Below are positions 9,365 through 25,600 of a stretch of DNA of 64,000 nucleotides, in pieces. The stretch's first letter is position 1. Every line of letters begins with the position of its first letter. The notes beneath the pieces were generated by a model. That model did no database searches. It was not told where the DNA came from and worked only from the letters and a program-made list of their open reading frames with translations. A program made the translations under genes and the position numbers. This stretch comes from Acanthochromis polyacanthus (taxonomy: Eukaryota > Chordata > Actinopteri > Pomacentridae), in contig NC_067113.1 of the NCBI RefSeq assembly GCF_021347895.1, positions 8,289,489-8,353,488 on the forward strand, read 5' to 3'.

Positions 9365-12300
9365 TCTGTTGCCTCTTTTGTATTTCCAAAACTATCTGAC
9401 ATTCATCTGAAGCCTCAAAATTTTAGTATACATACAAGCTATTTTCTGAAGAGTTTTATATTTTTTCGTGCACTCCTACTGTACTGACCTTAACATCTCA
9501 ACTCATTCAGTACATGCTGTCAAAATCTAGAATTAGCTTGCAACAGTCCACATCTCCTAGCATGACCTATTACACACCATCAGCCAAATTGCCTCATTTC
9601 TGGCAATCATCCAACTCTTTTGTGCCGTCTGAAAGAGCACGTATCAATATAATGCTTTATATAAAGCTTCATACAAACCCAAAAGAAAAACTATGCAACA
9701 GATAGAGAAAAAACTGACAGTCAGGACAAAACTCATTCTGTGATTGAGCAAATTACTTGTTCTGCTTCAGAGAAAGCAGTTTGCAAGAAATGGAGGTTTC
9801 AGAGCTGGAGATGTGAAGCGCCTTGAAGCTTGGGAAAAAGAACAAAGTGCAGAAGAAGATTTTCTAACAATATCCAAAAACTGAATGGTTTCCTTTCTTT
9901 TTATGTCATGTCTCATACGCACACACAGAGAGCAAACTGTGTGTAGCAATACGCCCTTTCAAAGGCAAAGACATACAGAATATCTTGTTCATCGCATGCA
10001 TGCAAATATGCAGTATAACAGAGTGTTAAAATTAGATTATTTCAGGACTTTTAGAGGTGGACCTTTGATACTGTGACTGCTCATTTTGAGAAATATTTTC
10101 CACAATTTTAACCTCCTCATCCTTTCCACACATAGCTCAAAAACCAGACTTTGAATCCTAAACTACTCATATTATATTGCTGCTATGGCTAGTTTCCAGC
10201 ATATTCAATTCAAGGCTGCAGACTAAAAATCCATCAGAGGCTTTGACACTGAAGTCAAGCTGAGACGTGACAGACTGGCTTGGTCTGATTTTACTACATT
10301 GGGGTTAATGTTAGGGGCGGTTATTTCCTGAGGCGAGCCACAGCCATTTATATTTATTAAAGACTAATTGTTGTGTAAAAGTCGAGGGCTGAACCAGATT
10401 TTCTTGGCGAGGGATGAGTTGTTGTAAGGGAGTTGTTTGGATTTCTTTTTATCTCACCCTGGCCTCTGCAGTCTGCAAGCTCTGAGTCATTGCACAATTG
10501 ACTTGCTGAGTTTTTGAAAAGTGTGGACAGTTACTGAAATATCTAAAAAGGCTCTGCTGAAGTGGAACATCAGACAATTTATACACAATTTGTATCCTGT
10601 GAAAAATCTTCCACAAAATAGAAGAATTATACATTCCGGCTCTGTGTGTGCAAATTACTTGCGGGGCTATTATCTGCTCAGTAGTATGGATGGTTAGTTT
10701 TTATCACCTATTCACAAAGTAGTTTTATGCAGAATTGACTGAATTTACACCAGTACTCCTAATGCCTTTAAATAACAATTACTGGGTAATATTATGAGGA
10801 AGTTTCCTCCTCTGCATTTGACTTAGATGGAGGCCGATGTGTTGTTTTTGTGCCCGAGTGGGAGTAGGTGTTGCTGTAAGATCAGTTTCCACAGTCCCAC
10901 GGTGATGTTACCAAAGGCAGTCAGGTGGATGAGATGAGCACTCAGAGATGTGAGATTACCCACCATAGGCAGGCAGTGGCACCATAAAGGACGAATGTTG
11001 TCCAATTCTAAATGACAAGACGGCACAGCTCCATTATACGACAAGGTCAGAAACAGGGCGGCGGAGGGAGGGAGAGGGCCGTATAGCAAATGGATTCTCA
11101 GCACTGTAGATAAGACTGTGAGTGCTGCACAAGCGCCTACATGATTGTATTACTTTTATATCCAGTCTATCCAGTAGGTTGTTTCGGTCCGTAGCTATTG
11201 AGCAGAGCATCTACTTACAAGTGGAGCTCAGTGTCATCATTGATTTATAATCTATTGAGAGCATGTCAGACAAAACAAGATGCTTGAACTATTTTCTAAA
11301 AAAATGCACTTGTGCTTTGAATTTTCCGATAAATTAGTCAAAATCGACACAACCAAAAGCAAAAAATTGAAGTTCTGAAGTGCCCCCTTTACTGATTATC
11401 TCAGTGCCAACATTTTTGCAGATGAACACTGACGCTGTGCTCAATATAAACACTACAGGCTGTTAAACAACTCAACAGCTATTTCCTTCCATCTGTTGCG
11501 TGGAAAACACCAAAAAAAAACAAAAAGAACTGCAAAACATTGAGATATACTGTATATTTTATACTAGTTTGCGGCAGGAAACATGGTGAATGGATAGAAG
11601 CAAATCGTGTCTGTGTTCAGTGAGATGGTCATAAAGAAGAATTCCACTTCATTTCAGCCTGGCATATTTCCCATTAATGTGGCTATTGTGGCTTTAGTTG
11701 TCTTTCTAACTTTGTACTTTTCACCTCCATTGTAGAGATTGTGGAAAATGAGGAGTTGCACAAAACAGCCTGTGAACAACATTTAGTGGGGCAATGTAGC
11801 ACAAGCTCCCTACAGTTATCCAAAGAAAAGACCTTCTACATGAATCAATGTTTCCTTTCAGTCTTACGAAAGTTGCACACAGAAGATAGCCTCTTGGAAC
11901 AGTCCCTTTATCCACTGTATTATGGGTCTCCATCTGGAAATACCTGGTGGCTAACCTATTCTTATTTGGTTCCTTTTCGATGGTTTCCCATCATTTAATG
12001 TTTGAATGGTACTCTTTCAGTATGCCCTCTTCTTGTGTAGTAGTTTAATGGCACCAAACTGGTTAATTAGTACCACCAATTGTTCATGTCCATGAACCAC
12101 ACCCTAATGTTAAGCAGAAATGTGAACTATATTTGAATGGAAACCTGGCCAGTGTTTAGTACTATCTGTCACCATCAGCAGCAGCCATATTGCTCCATGA
12201 CATTTATACATTGGTGACTTTGTACGTTAGTTTTGGTTGCGATCCGAATCATACAGAGCTATACGGTGCACACAGAGTGTTGACGTTACAGAGCTGCGTG

Positions 12301-14998
12301 CTACTGTGTGTTTTGGCTGTCCATTTGCCGTCACTATAGCTGGATCCATGGAAGACAGAAAGCCAACAGTAACTCGACCCCCTCCTCTCTATATAAAGAT
12401 GTGGCCTAGGAGGACAAACACTGAGCATGTGGAGGCACCAATGACTCAGCGGAAGAAAGAAATATCGTGGATTTCACTGCAAATATTTCTGTTTCTTAGT
12501 GAAAGCTGCTTAGCCAGGGGGTGCTCTCAAAAACTGAATGATGTAAAGGGACAGATGCCATAACCAACATGTACGTTGTTGAGAAAGTTACCCTCAAAGT
12601 TTGCAGGGTTCATGGTTATGACGTGCTCCAGTCAGCAGCACATAAGGCAAGTTGAGGAAGCATCTGCTCACAACAGCTCCTCTCAGACAGCAGTGTATTG
12701 CTGCTCAGGAAAACATAGTTTGTTTATTTACTCCAAATGTCAGGAGAATTCAAATTTCACTTTTACCATCTCTTTTCCCTCGTTTGCAGAACACCTTGCA
12801 ATCACAAGTGAAGTGAAGTCACAAGATGAAATCAACATGGGATCATCACTCTGACAGACTCATAAGTCCAGTGAAAGAACATGCAATTTGATATTTTGTG
12901 TGTGGAGTGAAAAACATGAAGACATTGCTCATATTGAATTGGTCAAAAAATAGCTGCTGTAAAGGTTATATGCTCATCTGCCAAACAAATTGACATGATT
13001 CACCCTTGCTTGTGAACCTTAAAAAATGCAGTCCCATCTTCATATTTCAATCAGACGGATATTTTGAAGTGCATATTCCAACTCAGCCGCCGTTTTCATT
13101 TCCTGTCATAAATAGCGGACTTGTATTTGTGACTGAGCAGCAGGCAAAGATTACTGGGCCAAAAATAATGACAGCTTTTTTGCTACCTGTCAGATGTGTG
13201 CTGTCCAGACGTCCACAGAAGAAAAGAAACATTCGCCATTCATCCCGGACACAAGCTGTCACCGAGCGTTTAGACTTAATGTGATGTGTCACCTCAGGCT
13301 CCCTCTCATCCAAACATAACCAGAGTTGTTCGTTTATATTCCCACCTGAAGCCAGAGGTATCTATTAAAACCAAATGCTATTTTGTACGTGACTGACATG
13401 TGTTTGTGAGAGGTCCGCACAGATGCCCATCTGACTTGTGACATGGAAGGGAGGATCATAGATTGCTAAGATCTCCTGTCTGTGATGCTCTGAGGCATCA
13501 GTCAGCATGAGTCCTCCTCCTTTTTTATTGCAAGCTATATCCAGTTGTGCACGACCAGGGTCAGTGGAGATAAATCCCCAAATAGTACACAATGCCACTT
13601 CAGGAGGTTCACAGCAGGCTTCCAACTGTGAACTTCAGTCTGCATCGCACATACTTCCTTTTTAGATTTAGGTTCAAACCACTGTGGAAAATTTAGCTTT
13701 GAAGCATTAAAGTCGAAGTCAGTTTGTCTCCATGGCATTGTGAATTTATATGAACTAAATAATGATATTTAACTGACTATTCAAGTAATTGGCTATCATC
13801 TATATTGTATTGGTAAGAATAACAATGCACACCAAAGTGAGAGAAAACAGTCGCATTGCTTGGGAGCATTTCCCAGGGGGCTGTTTAACATTTAACTGTA
13901 CATAAAGATAGACAGACCCTCCACAGGACTCCTGATCAGTCGTTTGGAAGCTCAGTGTGGCGGCTTTGGCTGCTGGCATATTGGCAGTGCTTGATTCCTC
14001 CCAATGTCAGCGGAAGTGGAGTTGAGTCAGGCCATACAAACATCTTTGGGCCACTGACGTTCCTTTGGTGGTAATCTGTCACTCAAAATGGCTGCAACTT
14101 TGATTATCTATAAGATTAATCCTTAATATAATTCAAGTGGGTGAGTTATGCAAAAATGTGCAGTTAACAACAATGATATAGAGCCCGAAATTGTCTTTTG
14201 TGTCTCAGCTGTGATTTTTTTTTATTCTGATAATGTAAAGGTGGACATTTCAACAGGGGAGTCTGACTCGCTTTTGGAGGCAACCTCATGGACATTTGTA
14301 GTTTTTGGCACTTCCTGTTGGACTAAATTTTTAGCCATGTATAATGCCACTAGCTGTTTTAACAACACCTAAATAACAGGTTAAGTTGAGATTTGTCAGT
14401 TATTCTAGCTGAAGTTAGTCTTTACTCTGTTTCAAAAAAGCAGCTGCACTTAGGCTACCATGGAGACCAGACAGCAAACCAGGGTTGATACACCTTCAGT
14501 CAGTTTGACAGGAAACCAATATGTTTTATTTAGTCCATCTTATCATGCATGTATTTTGTTTGATTAATATTGTTTTTAACAGTACTGATGATGTGATTAT
14601 AATTGCTGCTGCTGTTAAATTGTTGTTTGAGGTGTGATGAATATTTTAGTTGTGATGATTCTAAATGTGAAACTGCTGTTGGTGGGTGACCCCTTGTACC
14701 AACCACAGGCTTGTTTTGATTACTAAAATCAGGAAAGGCAATTAAAAAATGTGAGCGGGCATTTCAGAAGTAATTTATACACCAGATTTGTACATGGTAA
14801 TCAATACTTTAAAAAAAAAGTCAAACGCATGAAGCAGTCTGCAAGACACTCTTTTATTCAGTCTTGACCTGTTGTCAGGATGCATGAACAATAATTTGAT
14901 GTGTGACAAACAGAGTCTTGAGACTCAACAAGAGCAATGTAGAGGTTTTGTTGGCAGGATAGTCAGAGTTTGTGATGGAATGGGTGAAAATCATGTAC
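9365..14998. other. No supported gene or repeat
   Basis: 5.6 kb read on both strands. Only short, compositionally ordinary frames occur, with no recognisable protein motif and no match to the repeat families of this window. Possibly intergenic or deep intronic sequence. Confidence 0.45.
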
Positions 14999-15314
14999 AT
15001 ATACTACTGTTCAAAAGTCTGGGGTCACCCAGAATTTTTTTTATTCACGTTCTAATCATCAGTGAGCCTTTCAACGCCATTAGCTAACACAATGTAGCAT
15101 TAGAACACAGGAGTGTGCTGGAAATGTTCCTCTGTACCCCTATGGAGATATTCCATTAAAAATCAGCTGTTTATAGCTAGAATATTCATTTACCACATTA
15201 ACAATGTCTAGACTGGATTTATGATTCATTTAATGTTAGCTTTATTGAAAAAATGCTTTTCTTTCAAAAATTAGGACATTTCTAAGTGACCCCAAACTTT
15301 TGACCAGTCATGTA
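14999..15314 (+). mobile_element. Tc1-type MITE family M, copy 3 (slightly deleted)
   Basis: Carries ATACTACTGTTCAAAAGTCT at the left, AGTGACCCCAAACTTTTGAC at the right and the common interior. It is about 50 bp shorter than the other copies because part of the left interior is missing. Confidence 0.88.
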
Positions 15315-15807
15315 TCTACATTTAAAACAAACCTGTGATTATGACAGGATAAAAGGAAAGGGTCCCATGCAGATTAAAGATAAGCCTAAAGACACGTCAG
15401 AGAGTGGCCTGCGGTGGTGCCTGGGGGCGTGTGTAATTGTGTCATCTGATACTGATGGTGATAATATTGTCCTGTGGCAATCCACGGCTGATAGTAAGAG
15501 GGACTGCCTGAGCCCCATCAGCAAAATCAGTCTCTCAGTAGGGAGAGAAGACATTAGAGGTGCAAGAGGTAACTCCTCACATTCATGCACTTTTTAAAAA
15601 AAAAATTAAAATAGCTTTAAAGGCTTTTAAGGTGAAAACAGTGTTCGGTACATCGTGATTCAACACACATGAGTCCCTATGGTTGACAGATCAGGTAAGG
15701 AACTAGTGTTTTGCTGTGCATGCATGTTGCTAGTGCTGCTGCTGTTGTTGGTATCTGAAAACGGTTAGTGCCATTTCAATTAAGAGGTTTTGTGCTTTCA
15801 AACAATA
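15315..15807. other. No recognisable feature
   Basis: Short overlapping frames on both strands at 15310-15600 with no protein-like features; otherwise ordinary AT-rich sequence. Confidence 0.45.
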
Positions 15808-17390
15808 TATACTGCTCAAAAAAATTAAAGGAACACTTTGAAAATACATCATATTTCAATACGGGGAAAAAACAAACTGGATATTAGCATTGATGTGGAC
15901 TGGATAATGTGTTAGGAATGAAAAGATGCCACATTGTTTGATGGGAATGAAAATTATCAACCCCCCAGGAGGGCTAAATTCAAGACACCCCAAAATCAAA
16001 GTGAAAAACTGATGTGGCAGGCTAGTCCATCTTGCTGAAATTCCTTGGCAGCAACTCAAAATGGTATTCAGTAGTTTGTATGGCCTCCGTGTGCTTGTAT
16101 GCATGACTGACGATGCCGGGACAAGCTCTGAATGAGACGACAGATGGTGTCCTGGGGTATCTCCTCCCACAACTGGACGAGGGCATCACTGAGCTCCTGG
16201 ACAGTCTGAGGAGCAACCTGATGGTGTCAGATGGAACAAAACATAATGTTCCAAAGGTGTTCTATTGGATTCAGGTCAGGTGAGCATGGGGGCCAGCTAA
16301 TGGTATCATTTCCTTCATCCTCCAGGAACTGCATGAGTTCTCTTACCACATAAGACTGGGCATTGTCGTGCACCAGAAGGAATCCAGGACCACTGCACCA
16401 ATGTAGGGTCTGACAATGGGTCAAAGGATTTCATCCTGATACCTAAAGGCAGTCAGAGTGCTATTGTCCAGCCTGTAGAGGTCTGTGTGTCCCTCCATGG
16501 ATATGCCTCCCCACACCATCACTGACCCACCACCAAACCGGTCATGCTGAAAAATGTTACAGGCAGCATAACGTTCTCCACGGCTTCTCCAGACCCTTTC
16601 ATGCCTGTCACATGTGCTCAGGGTGAACCTGCTCTCATCTGTGAAAAGCACAGGGCACCAGTGGTGGACCTGCCAATTCTGTGTTCTATGGCAAATGCCA
16701 GCCGAGCTCCACGGTGCCAGTCAGCGAGCACAGCGGGCACTAGAGGACGCTGGACCCTCAGACCACTCTCATTAAATCTCTTTCTGATTGTTTTATCAGA
16801 GACATTCACATCAGTGACCTGGTAGAGGTCATTTTGTAGAGCTATTGCAGTGCTCATCCTGGTCCTCCTTGCACAAAGGAGCAGATACCTGTCCTGCTGA
16901 TCGGTTGAGAACCTTCTGCAGCCCTGTCAAGCTCTCCCAGACTAACTGCCTGTCTCCTGGAATCTCCTCCATGCTGTTGAGAATGTGCTGGGAGACACAG
17001 CAAACCTTCTGGCAATGGCACGCATTGATGTGCCATCCTGGAGGAGTTAGGTTGCCTCTTCAACCTCTGTAGGGTCCAGGTATCACCTCATGCTACCAGA
17101 AGTGACTCTGACCCTAGCCAAATGCAAAACTAGTGAAAAACAGTCAGACAATATTAGGAAGGAAAAAAATGTCAGTGGCCTTCACCTGTAAACTCATTCC
17201 TGTTTTGGGGGTTGTCTCATTGTTACCCCTCTAGTGCACCTGTTGTTAATTTTATGAACACCAAAGCAGCTGAAACTGACTAAAAAGCCCCTCAGTTACT
17301 GACTTGACCAGATCAGTATCCCACATGTTTCACTGATTTGATGCAATACTTAGATTAAAAAGTGTTCCTTTAATTTTTTTGAGCAGTGTA
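15808..17390 (-). mobile_element. Tc1-type transposon T1, complete but inactive
   Basis: About 32 bp terminal inverted repeats: the left end has ACTGCTCAAAAAAATTAAAG and the right end its reverse complement, each next to a TA dinucleotide (15806-15807 and 17391-17392). The length is 1583 bp, usual for the Tc1/mariner superfamily. It holds one degraded transposase gene on the minus strand (16022-17091). Confidence 0.92.
16022..17091 (-). pseudogene. Tc1-like DD34E transposase (broken)
   Basis: The enzyme would bind the transposon ends and cut and paste them into TA sites. From the probable start at 17091 the frame reads like the N-terminal helix-turn-helix of this family (DGTSMRAIARRF-like), but stops occur at codon 3 and about codon 15; the first is a TGA where CGA is expected, consistent with CpG decay. 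Further frameshifts split the rest over several frames. The catalytic triad can still be read: D in LFTDESRF, D in LVHDNAQSY, and E in [11 protein letters not shown], with 34 residues between the second D and E. The span of about 356 codons matches the family. It cannot make a working enzyme. Confidence 0.9.
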
Positions 17391-17564
17391 TAAGTTGCTA
17401 AATTTGTTTCAGAGTGGGCAGATGTCATTTAAAATACAGCGGCAGAATTTTCACTCAACCCGTGTTCATGCAGGTGAGTGTTTTTATGATGAACCGTATC
17501 AACTGTTTTTGAGAGTCCAATAAATACAGGGAAATCCCAGACAGCAGGGACAGTAGTAAGAGTT
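17391..17564. other. No recognisable feature
   Basis: Short spacer between T1 and the G repeat that holds T2. Confidence 0.4.
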
Positions 17565-17633
17565 TACTGATAATATAAAAGAGAACGCTGCACTCTGCTA
17601 AGGCTGCTCAGTCATTGTATGATTTCTGACAGC
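17565..17633 (+). repeat. Dispersed repeat family G, copy 2, left part
   Basis: GAGAACGCTGCACTCTGCTA followed by AGGCTGCTCAGTCATTGTAT resembles the G start at 3678-3745 and 56400-56470. The copy is interrupted by T2 and resumes at 19271. Confidence 0.5.
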
Positions 17634-17635
17634 TA

Positions 17636-19268
<1,633 letters not shown>

Positions 19269-19270
19269 TA

Positions 19271-19541
19271 AGTCCCGATAAGTCTGCAGCGGTGGATTTG
19301 TAGTAGGATCACAGTCATGTGATCTTCAGCAGGCAGCTGATGTAGCGTTCATTTGCTGTCATGGTTACAGTGATGCCGTGCCACTATCTCGCAATGATAC
19401 AGAAATCTTTAACAAATCTGTGGCTCCAGACTATAAGCTGCATCACTGCCAAAATCTAATCAAGTGGTCCTTGTGTCATTTCTGACCTTCCCAGAAGATT
19501 TCATCCAAATCTGTTATTCCTTTTTTTTAGTAATGTTGCTA

Positions 19542-19584
<43 letters not shown>

Positions 19585-19645
19585 TATTCCGATCATCACA
19601 TAACTCGGCTGCATTCCTTGGCAAAGTAATAATAATCCCTCATTG
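19271..19645 (+). repeat. Dispersed repeat family G, copy 2, right part
   Basis: Parallels 4000-4345: GGTGGATTTGTAGTAGGATC, TCAGCAGGCAGCTGATGTAG, CACTGCCAAAATCTAATCA and a terminal GATCATCACATAACTC. A (CAGA)n tract at 19541-19581 has expanded where copy 1 has only about three units. Confidence 0.7.
19541..19581. repeat. (CAGA)n tetranucleotide repeat
   Basis: About ten CAGA units within repeat G copy 2. Confidence 0.95.
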
Positions 19646-22600
19646 CACTGAAAACACTCTGTAACTATGGGAAGTACAGAAGGTCAAAGCTGAGCCAAAG
19701 AGTTTGGTCTGCAGACAGTTATGGATGTTTAGTTTATTTAATCATTTTAGCATTTGACATTCCTCTTGCCGCCCTGGAGGTTTGTTTACAACCTGCCTGA
19801 CTGTTGTTGTGTGGTTTAAGCCCTGAGGGACTTCTTTTCAGAATTTACTTACTAACGAAAGCATACTGGGTCTCACAATAGAGCACTTTTACCACATACA
19901 TTTAGTTGTTTTGGGAGAAACACAGGTCAAACTCATTTTATTAAAATAAACTATGACAGCGAGCCATCATGCACAATACCCAGGAACTGTCTGGTCTAAA
20001 TGGAATTCAGTCATTTTAGCTGTTATCCATCTGTTGTGACAAGCCAGACTTTCTACTTTTTGGCTTTGCTGACCTGCTGGTGATGCCCAGCTGGTCACGA
20101 TACTTTTTAGGAAATGTTAAACAGCAGGAAACAGGGCCTTTGTCTCATATTTTTTTCAGCAGCAGACGTGATGCATTAGTATTTTTGGCAGTATTCCAGG
20201 ATATTAAGAGACTGAGTGGAAATTACCTCGAGTTTACTCATTCTTTGCAATGAAGGCCCATGTCACAGATGTGTTTTTCATGAGTTCTGGCAACAGCAGA
20301 GACCTATCTGTGGCACAGAGGAAGATATGTCTTAAAATAGTTGTGAAGTTCAATTTATTGTAGATTTTCTTCTTTCTCTTTCATTCTTTCTTTTACTGAG
20401 ATTTACTGAGAGAAAATATAGAATCTTTAAATTTGGTGTTTTAATTCTAATAAAGTGTTTTTATCATAGGACACACCTTTTTACACATTCTAAATCAAAC
20501 TATTTTGGAGACACAGACTTCAGTTTTGACCAAATACTCTATTTTTTCACTTTTAAAACTAGATATGTCTTGAATTGAACTTAAAGGTTGAAATTGGGAT
20601 TGATAAGACATCCTAATGGACAAGAATCTGCTTAAGTAAAGATGATTAAAGTGGGATTCTTTCTTGGACTTCGTTGTGTGTTCTCCACCACAGCTAGCTA
20701 ATGTCGCTGTGCTGCTGTCCTTAATGACAAAGAGGCTAAATGGCTGCATTTCAGTGCTCATGAAAGTGAAAATTATGGTGTGTGAATATGAGGATTTACT
20801 TGGTCCCACCAGAAATTGACTGTGTTCTGACCCCCTTACTGGTAAAAATCATTAAGTGGCTGATGGCTAGTCTTAGTCAGACCTACCTGCACAGTGCTGT
20901 AGAAAAGTCCGTCTGCATCTCTAACATTTTAGTTCAGGTAACGGAAGCTCTGGATCGTTTGTATTGCCTTAAACTAGGTGTAATCATCTTGAGCAGTGCT
21001 AAGCCAAGCATGCAGCAAAAAGCGATGGGAGAATTGCTTTGGTGGAACATTTGCACGCAGGAACGCAAGCGCTGCCAAAAAAAAAGGTTAATTAAGCAAA
21101 AATCAAAAACAAGCAGGCTTGCATTATCCAAATCCTTTATGAAACGTCTCATATTCAGTGCGTAGGTTGCTATTTGGAGGCTTTTGTTGCCATGATGGGG
21201 CTTTTGAAAACAGTAGCAGGTGTAGTGGAAGGGGAGGAGAAAGCTACATGAAATACGTAGCAGAAATGACAGGCTTCCATTTCAAGTCCACGTCTGGTGA
21301 GTCAGACCAACTATGGCAAACATCTATTATTTCTCCTCTGTCTTTCTCATTAGAAAAGATCAGAGTTTAAAAAAATCAGGAAGCAGCTTTTCGTTTTAGC
21401 CCACGCTGCTCATCGCTTTCACAGTTTTAATGATAAACCTCACCAGTGCTAGGTCCTATCAATTGCTGCTAATTAATCACAGTTCCATGAATAAATTGAT
21501 GACAGATAAAATAATACTTGCCCTGTCGGTGAGGTCTTGACTTAGAGGTATAAGAAGCATTTACTACCACAAGTAGTTAGTTTTTGTGGTCCCGAAGTTG
21601 TAGTTTGTTAAAAACACGATGTGTGCTAAATTCAGAAATCTAAAGCTGCCATTCGAGAGTGCTAGATAACAGCAAAATGTAAGAATTAGATCAAACACAG
21701 CACTGGAAATGACAAGTTGGTCGGGACATCTCTGCCAAAAACAACAAAAGTCAACTCAAATCAATGTCAGGTTTCCAGTAATTCAGTTGAAGATAACTGT
21801 GACATCCATCGAGTAGACTGACAGCAGTCACTGGTTCGTGCAGGCTTGTGGGTGCTGTACAGTGACTGCATAACAATGCAATTGATATGTTTGGAAATGG
21901 CATGACCCAGTGGATTTCTGCTCTATATGATGAAAATAGAGCCTGAAAGATCTAATAGAAACACTACACATACTGATTCATATTTGTGATCAGATCAGTG
22001 GACAGTGATGAGCGGAGTGATAGCAGAGGGATTACACTATACTTGCCTTCATACAATATTTAAATAATACAGAGCATGTAGGAGATGCTCACTCATTAAC
22101 CAGTCTGAGAAATAATCCTCATTGTGTTGTTGAAGCTGCCGCATCGAGACAAGACAATTCAAGACAAAGAGTGTGTCTGTGTTTGCGTCCGACGCTCTGC
22201 TCTTACATTTCTGCAACGTCATGTGAGGCACAGAGGCAGAAAGAGGCACAGAGCCAAGCAAAAGCCGCACCAACTGGAGCTGCAACACTCAATTAGACTG
22301 ACATCTGTCAGGGAAATACTTCATCTCAATCGGAGATAATTTAACATGAGATATGGACAAGTGGGAAGCTCAGGGAACATATTGCCGTGGTGTTCAGGCC
22401 TGATAAAGCTGCTGGAGTAATTAGATTGTTTGATGTGTCTAACCAGTATCCCAATCCACTGTGTCAAAGGTGACAAAGTTTGAATAACTCATTACTGGTG
22501 CCACATACACTTTATTTAGGGGGGTGTTGTCTGCACCACACACTGCTTCACATTTTATTTGACTAAAAAAAATTTCACGCATGTATGCTCCGTTTATTTA

Positions 22601-25600
22601 TGATTTCTTGATGAGCTCGGGGATTATAAAGAAACCCAAAATGAAACGATGACTGCATTCTATCTGCACTGATCAATAATTCATCAGAGCTGTCACTGCA
22701 AGAGGTTTATTGTTTAACTGCATCATCTCAAACAAGTTATACTTCTATTATAGTATTATCACTGCACAATAAAAGCTAACAAATCACTCGCTTGTTTCCT
22801 AGGCATTTATTGCAGAAAGCAATTACATGAACAGAACCCTAACAGGTGCTGTCTGCAAAGACTGAAATGAAACATTTTACGACACGCTGCGTTTTGCCTG
22901 TGTTGTTACAAAAGGCTCCTACATTGTTAAGAAAAAAAATGTTTCTGTAATGCGCATTGATGAGCAATTCTTTCTCAGCTCTCCTCAGTATATAAAACTC
23001 CACAGTCTCTGTTGGGACTCATCTCTTTCCATTTGCTGAACTCCCATGAAATCACGTCACTGCTGCCTGGTAGCTACAACCAACAGGCTTTGCTCTGCAG
23101 ACCTTTGCCAGACTTTTACCTCCCCACCAGGAACAAATGTGTTTGCCAGCAAAGACAGACAGCAGCAACCCCATGAGCCAGCCTCCTGCGAGTGGTTTCT
23201 CTCTCTCTCTCTGTTTCCTTCACTCTGTCTTTTTCCTCTACCCTTCGTCCTCTCCTCCCTCCTCCATCTGTCTGTGTTGGCAAATACGTGTTGATGTCGT
23301 CCACCAAAAAATCAAGTAGCAGGTGAAGAGGGGCCGCCCCTGGATCCGTCTCCAGACATGGATGGCACCATCATTTCCTCCACAATTACACTCTTTTGGA
23401 TTATGGTTGTTTGCTCCAAACTTAGGTCAGACTGGTTATGTGCCATAATCAACATAGCCAAGAGCTGCTACAGGGAGTCTTTTGCTCTCAGCAGGCTTTT
23501 CCTCTGGTTGGCTACGACTTCAGACAAGGAAATCAGTATAGGAAGGAGTCGGGTTTAATAGGCACGCCTCCACCAACTGTGTCTGCATGTGTTTTGTACT
23601 CTGTAGTGCTACAGCAAGCACACGGCAATGTTGGCAGTTTGACACGGTTACAGCGGATTCTGACAAGAGGAGGTCTATGCAAATTACATTTTTTTTCAAA
23701 GTGCCTGTTGTTTGACCCTTTTTTGTTTGAACCACTTTAGATAGTAAATGAGAATGTAGATGAAAAATTAATAAATAAATAAATAAATAAGCGGGTGGCT
23801 TGACTGTCAAGAGAGCTGGTTGTGAAAATTTATGTGTTTTTATTGTTGTGTTTTGTGTAATTTTCAGATTGAGCTCTTGCCAAAGGGGGAAAAAAAAAAC
23901 AACAACAAAAAAAAACCGTGTTGTTTGATTGATTTGAGTTTCCACTGGGTTTTATGCACTAATCAAAAGCACTGCCCTAGAGAGAAATATTTCAGGGAGA
24001 GTGGGCAGTTAAGTATTTATTTGTGACAGTCATAGTACAACACACAATAGGCAGTGAGTAGATAAAAATAACAGAGTAGTCTGCATTGGAACAGATTCAG
24101 TCACAAGTGTGGAGTTTGTGCAGTAGCTGAATGAGCCAGATTGGTGTCCTTTTGTAACAAATCTTATTGTTGATATTGCAAAAAAGTCAAAGACGTGACT
24201 GAAATTATTCCCACGTACACTAATTCACTGCTCTCTGTATAATAAAATCTCAATAGTTTACTGACAGAGAGCGGTAAACTGAGATTTTGGACATTTCTTT
24301 GTCATTGTCATATTGGCATTTTGTGTTGCATACATAGACATAGTACACACACATACACCTTATGCAACTGCATTTTTTTAGCCTAGAAATTGTCCTTTTT
24401 GGATGAGCATTATGGCTGCTAAAGATTAGCTTGTTATTGTGTTTGCCTTGTCTTTTTAAGAATATTAGGAAAGTCTTTAAAGGCATCCTGAACACTCTGC
24501 AGCCATCTTGGTAATGATCAGTGGCTTTTACTGTGAAGTGAGCTACACGTACCCACGATATGTTTTTTGCTGTCTGGCTTCCCTAAACCAACCAATCAAC
24601 CACGGTCATGCACAAAGCTGGTTATGAGCTCGTTTGGTCAACTCAGAGTTTCTGAATTTAACTGAGCTCATTCGTATAAATTGCAGTTGCACATTTGTCA
24701 AAAGGAGAAGAAAATGTCGCCCTCAATCAACATGAGGAATTCTAACACAGCTGAGCAACACAGCTGCTGCACCCACAGGAAGAAAAGCTGGTAAAAACTG
24801 TGCGAATGTGTACGTTAATAGGCTTATCAATACTGCCCCACCATTAAGCCACGAGTAGATCTAGCTATAATTACAACTGTTTGCTCCATTAAATGAATGC
24901 ATTGCAGATGTATTCTTATGACAGATAAAGTTGAGCCTTTTCCTTTCTGCTGCAACCCTGGTGGTGTAAGACAGTCTTGGAGGCCAGAGAAGAACAAGCA
25001 TAAAACCATAATTCAAACTAGTAAATAGGGTTACAGCGTATCTTACAAGGTCAACGAGAACAAGGCTTTAGGGCTTTATGGGTCTTTGTTTTATTATTGT
25101 AGCCCATCACTGTAAGGCCTATGGAACGATTGTTTTTTTTTTCTAAGTTGTTTGCAGCCAACAAGGGGGAAAAAAATAGGACAAGGAAAAGCAGTGTAGC
25201 CGCTGCTGAGAATCTATATCTCTCTTGTCTGGGCTCTTCAGGGAAAGGCTGTCATCATGGGATCTTCAAGGATTGGCGGTATATTGATGGATGAGAGCTG
25301 ATTGGTCAGTGGGTGGTGGTTTTATACACATTGATCTGTTTTCTTGAACATAACCTGTTCTGGAGTTGGATAGATATGCAACATAAGTAACACTGGCAGT
25401 GTGTCCCAGGAACAAGTCACCTGAGAATCTAGATCTAAAGATGGCAGTTGGATGTCACCCTGAAAAGCTAATTTTCTGCTTTTTAACACATGAACCAGGA
25501 AACATGAAGACAATCATGTTGTTGCACTGATGCAGGGGCAGTGTTGCATGTGAAGAGCAACCTGCAGGGAAAATGCTTTTCAAACTAGTCCTCAGATCTT

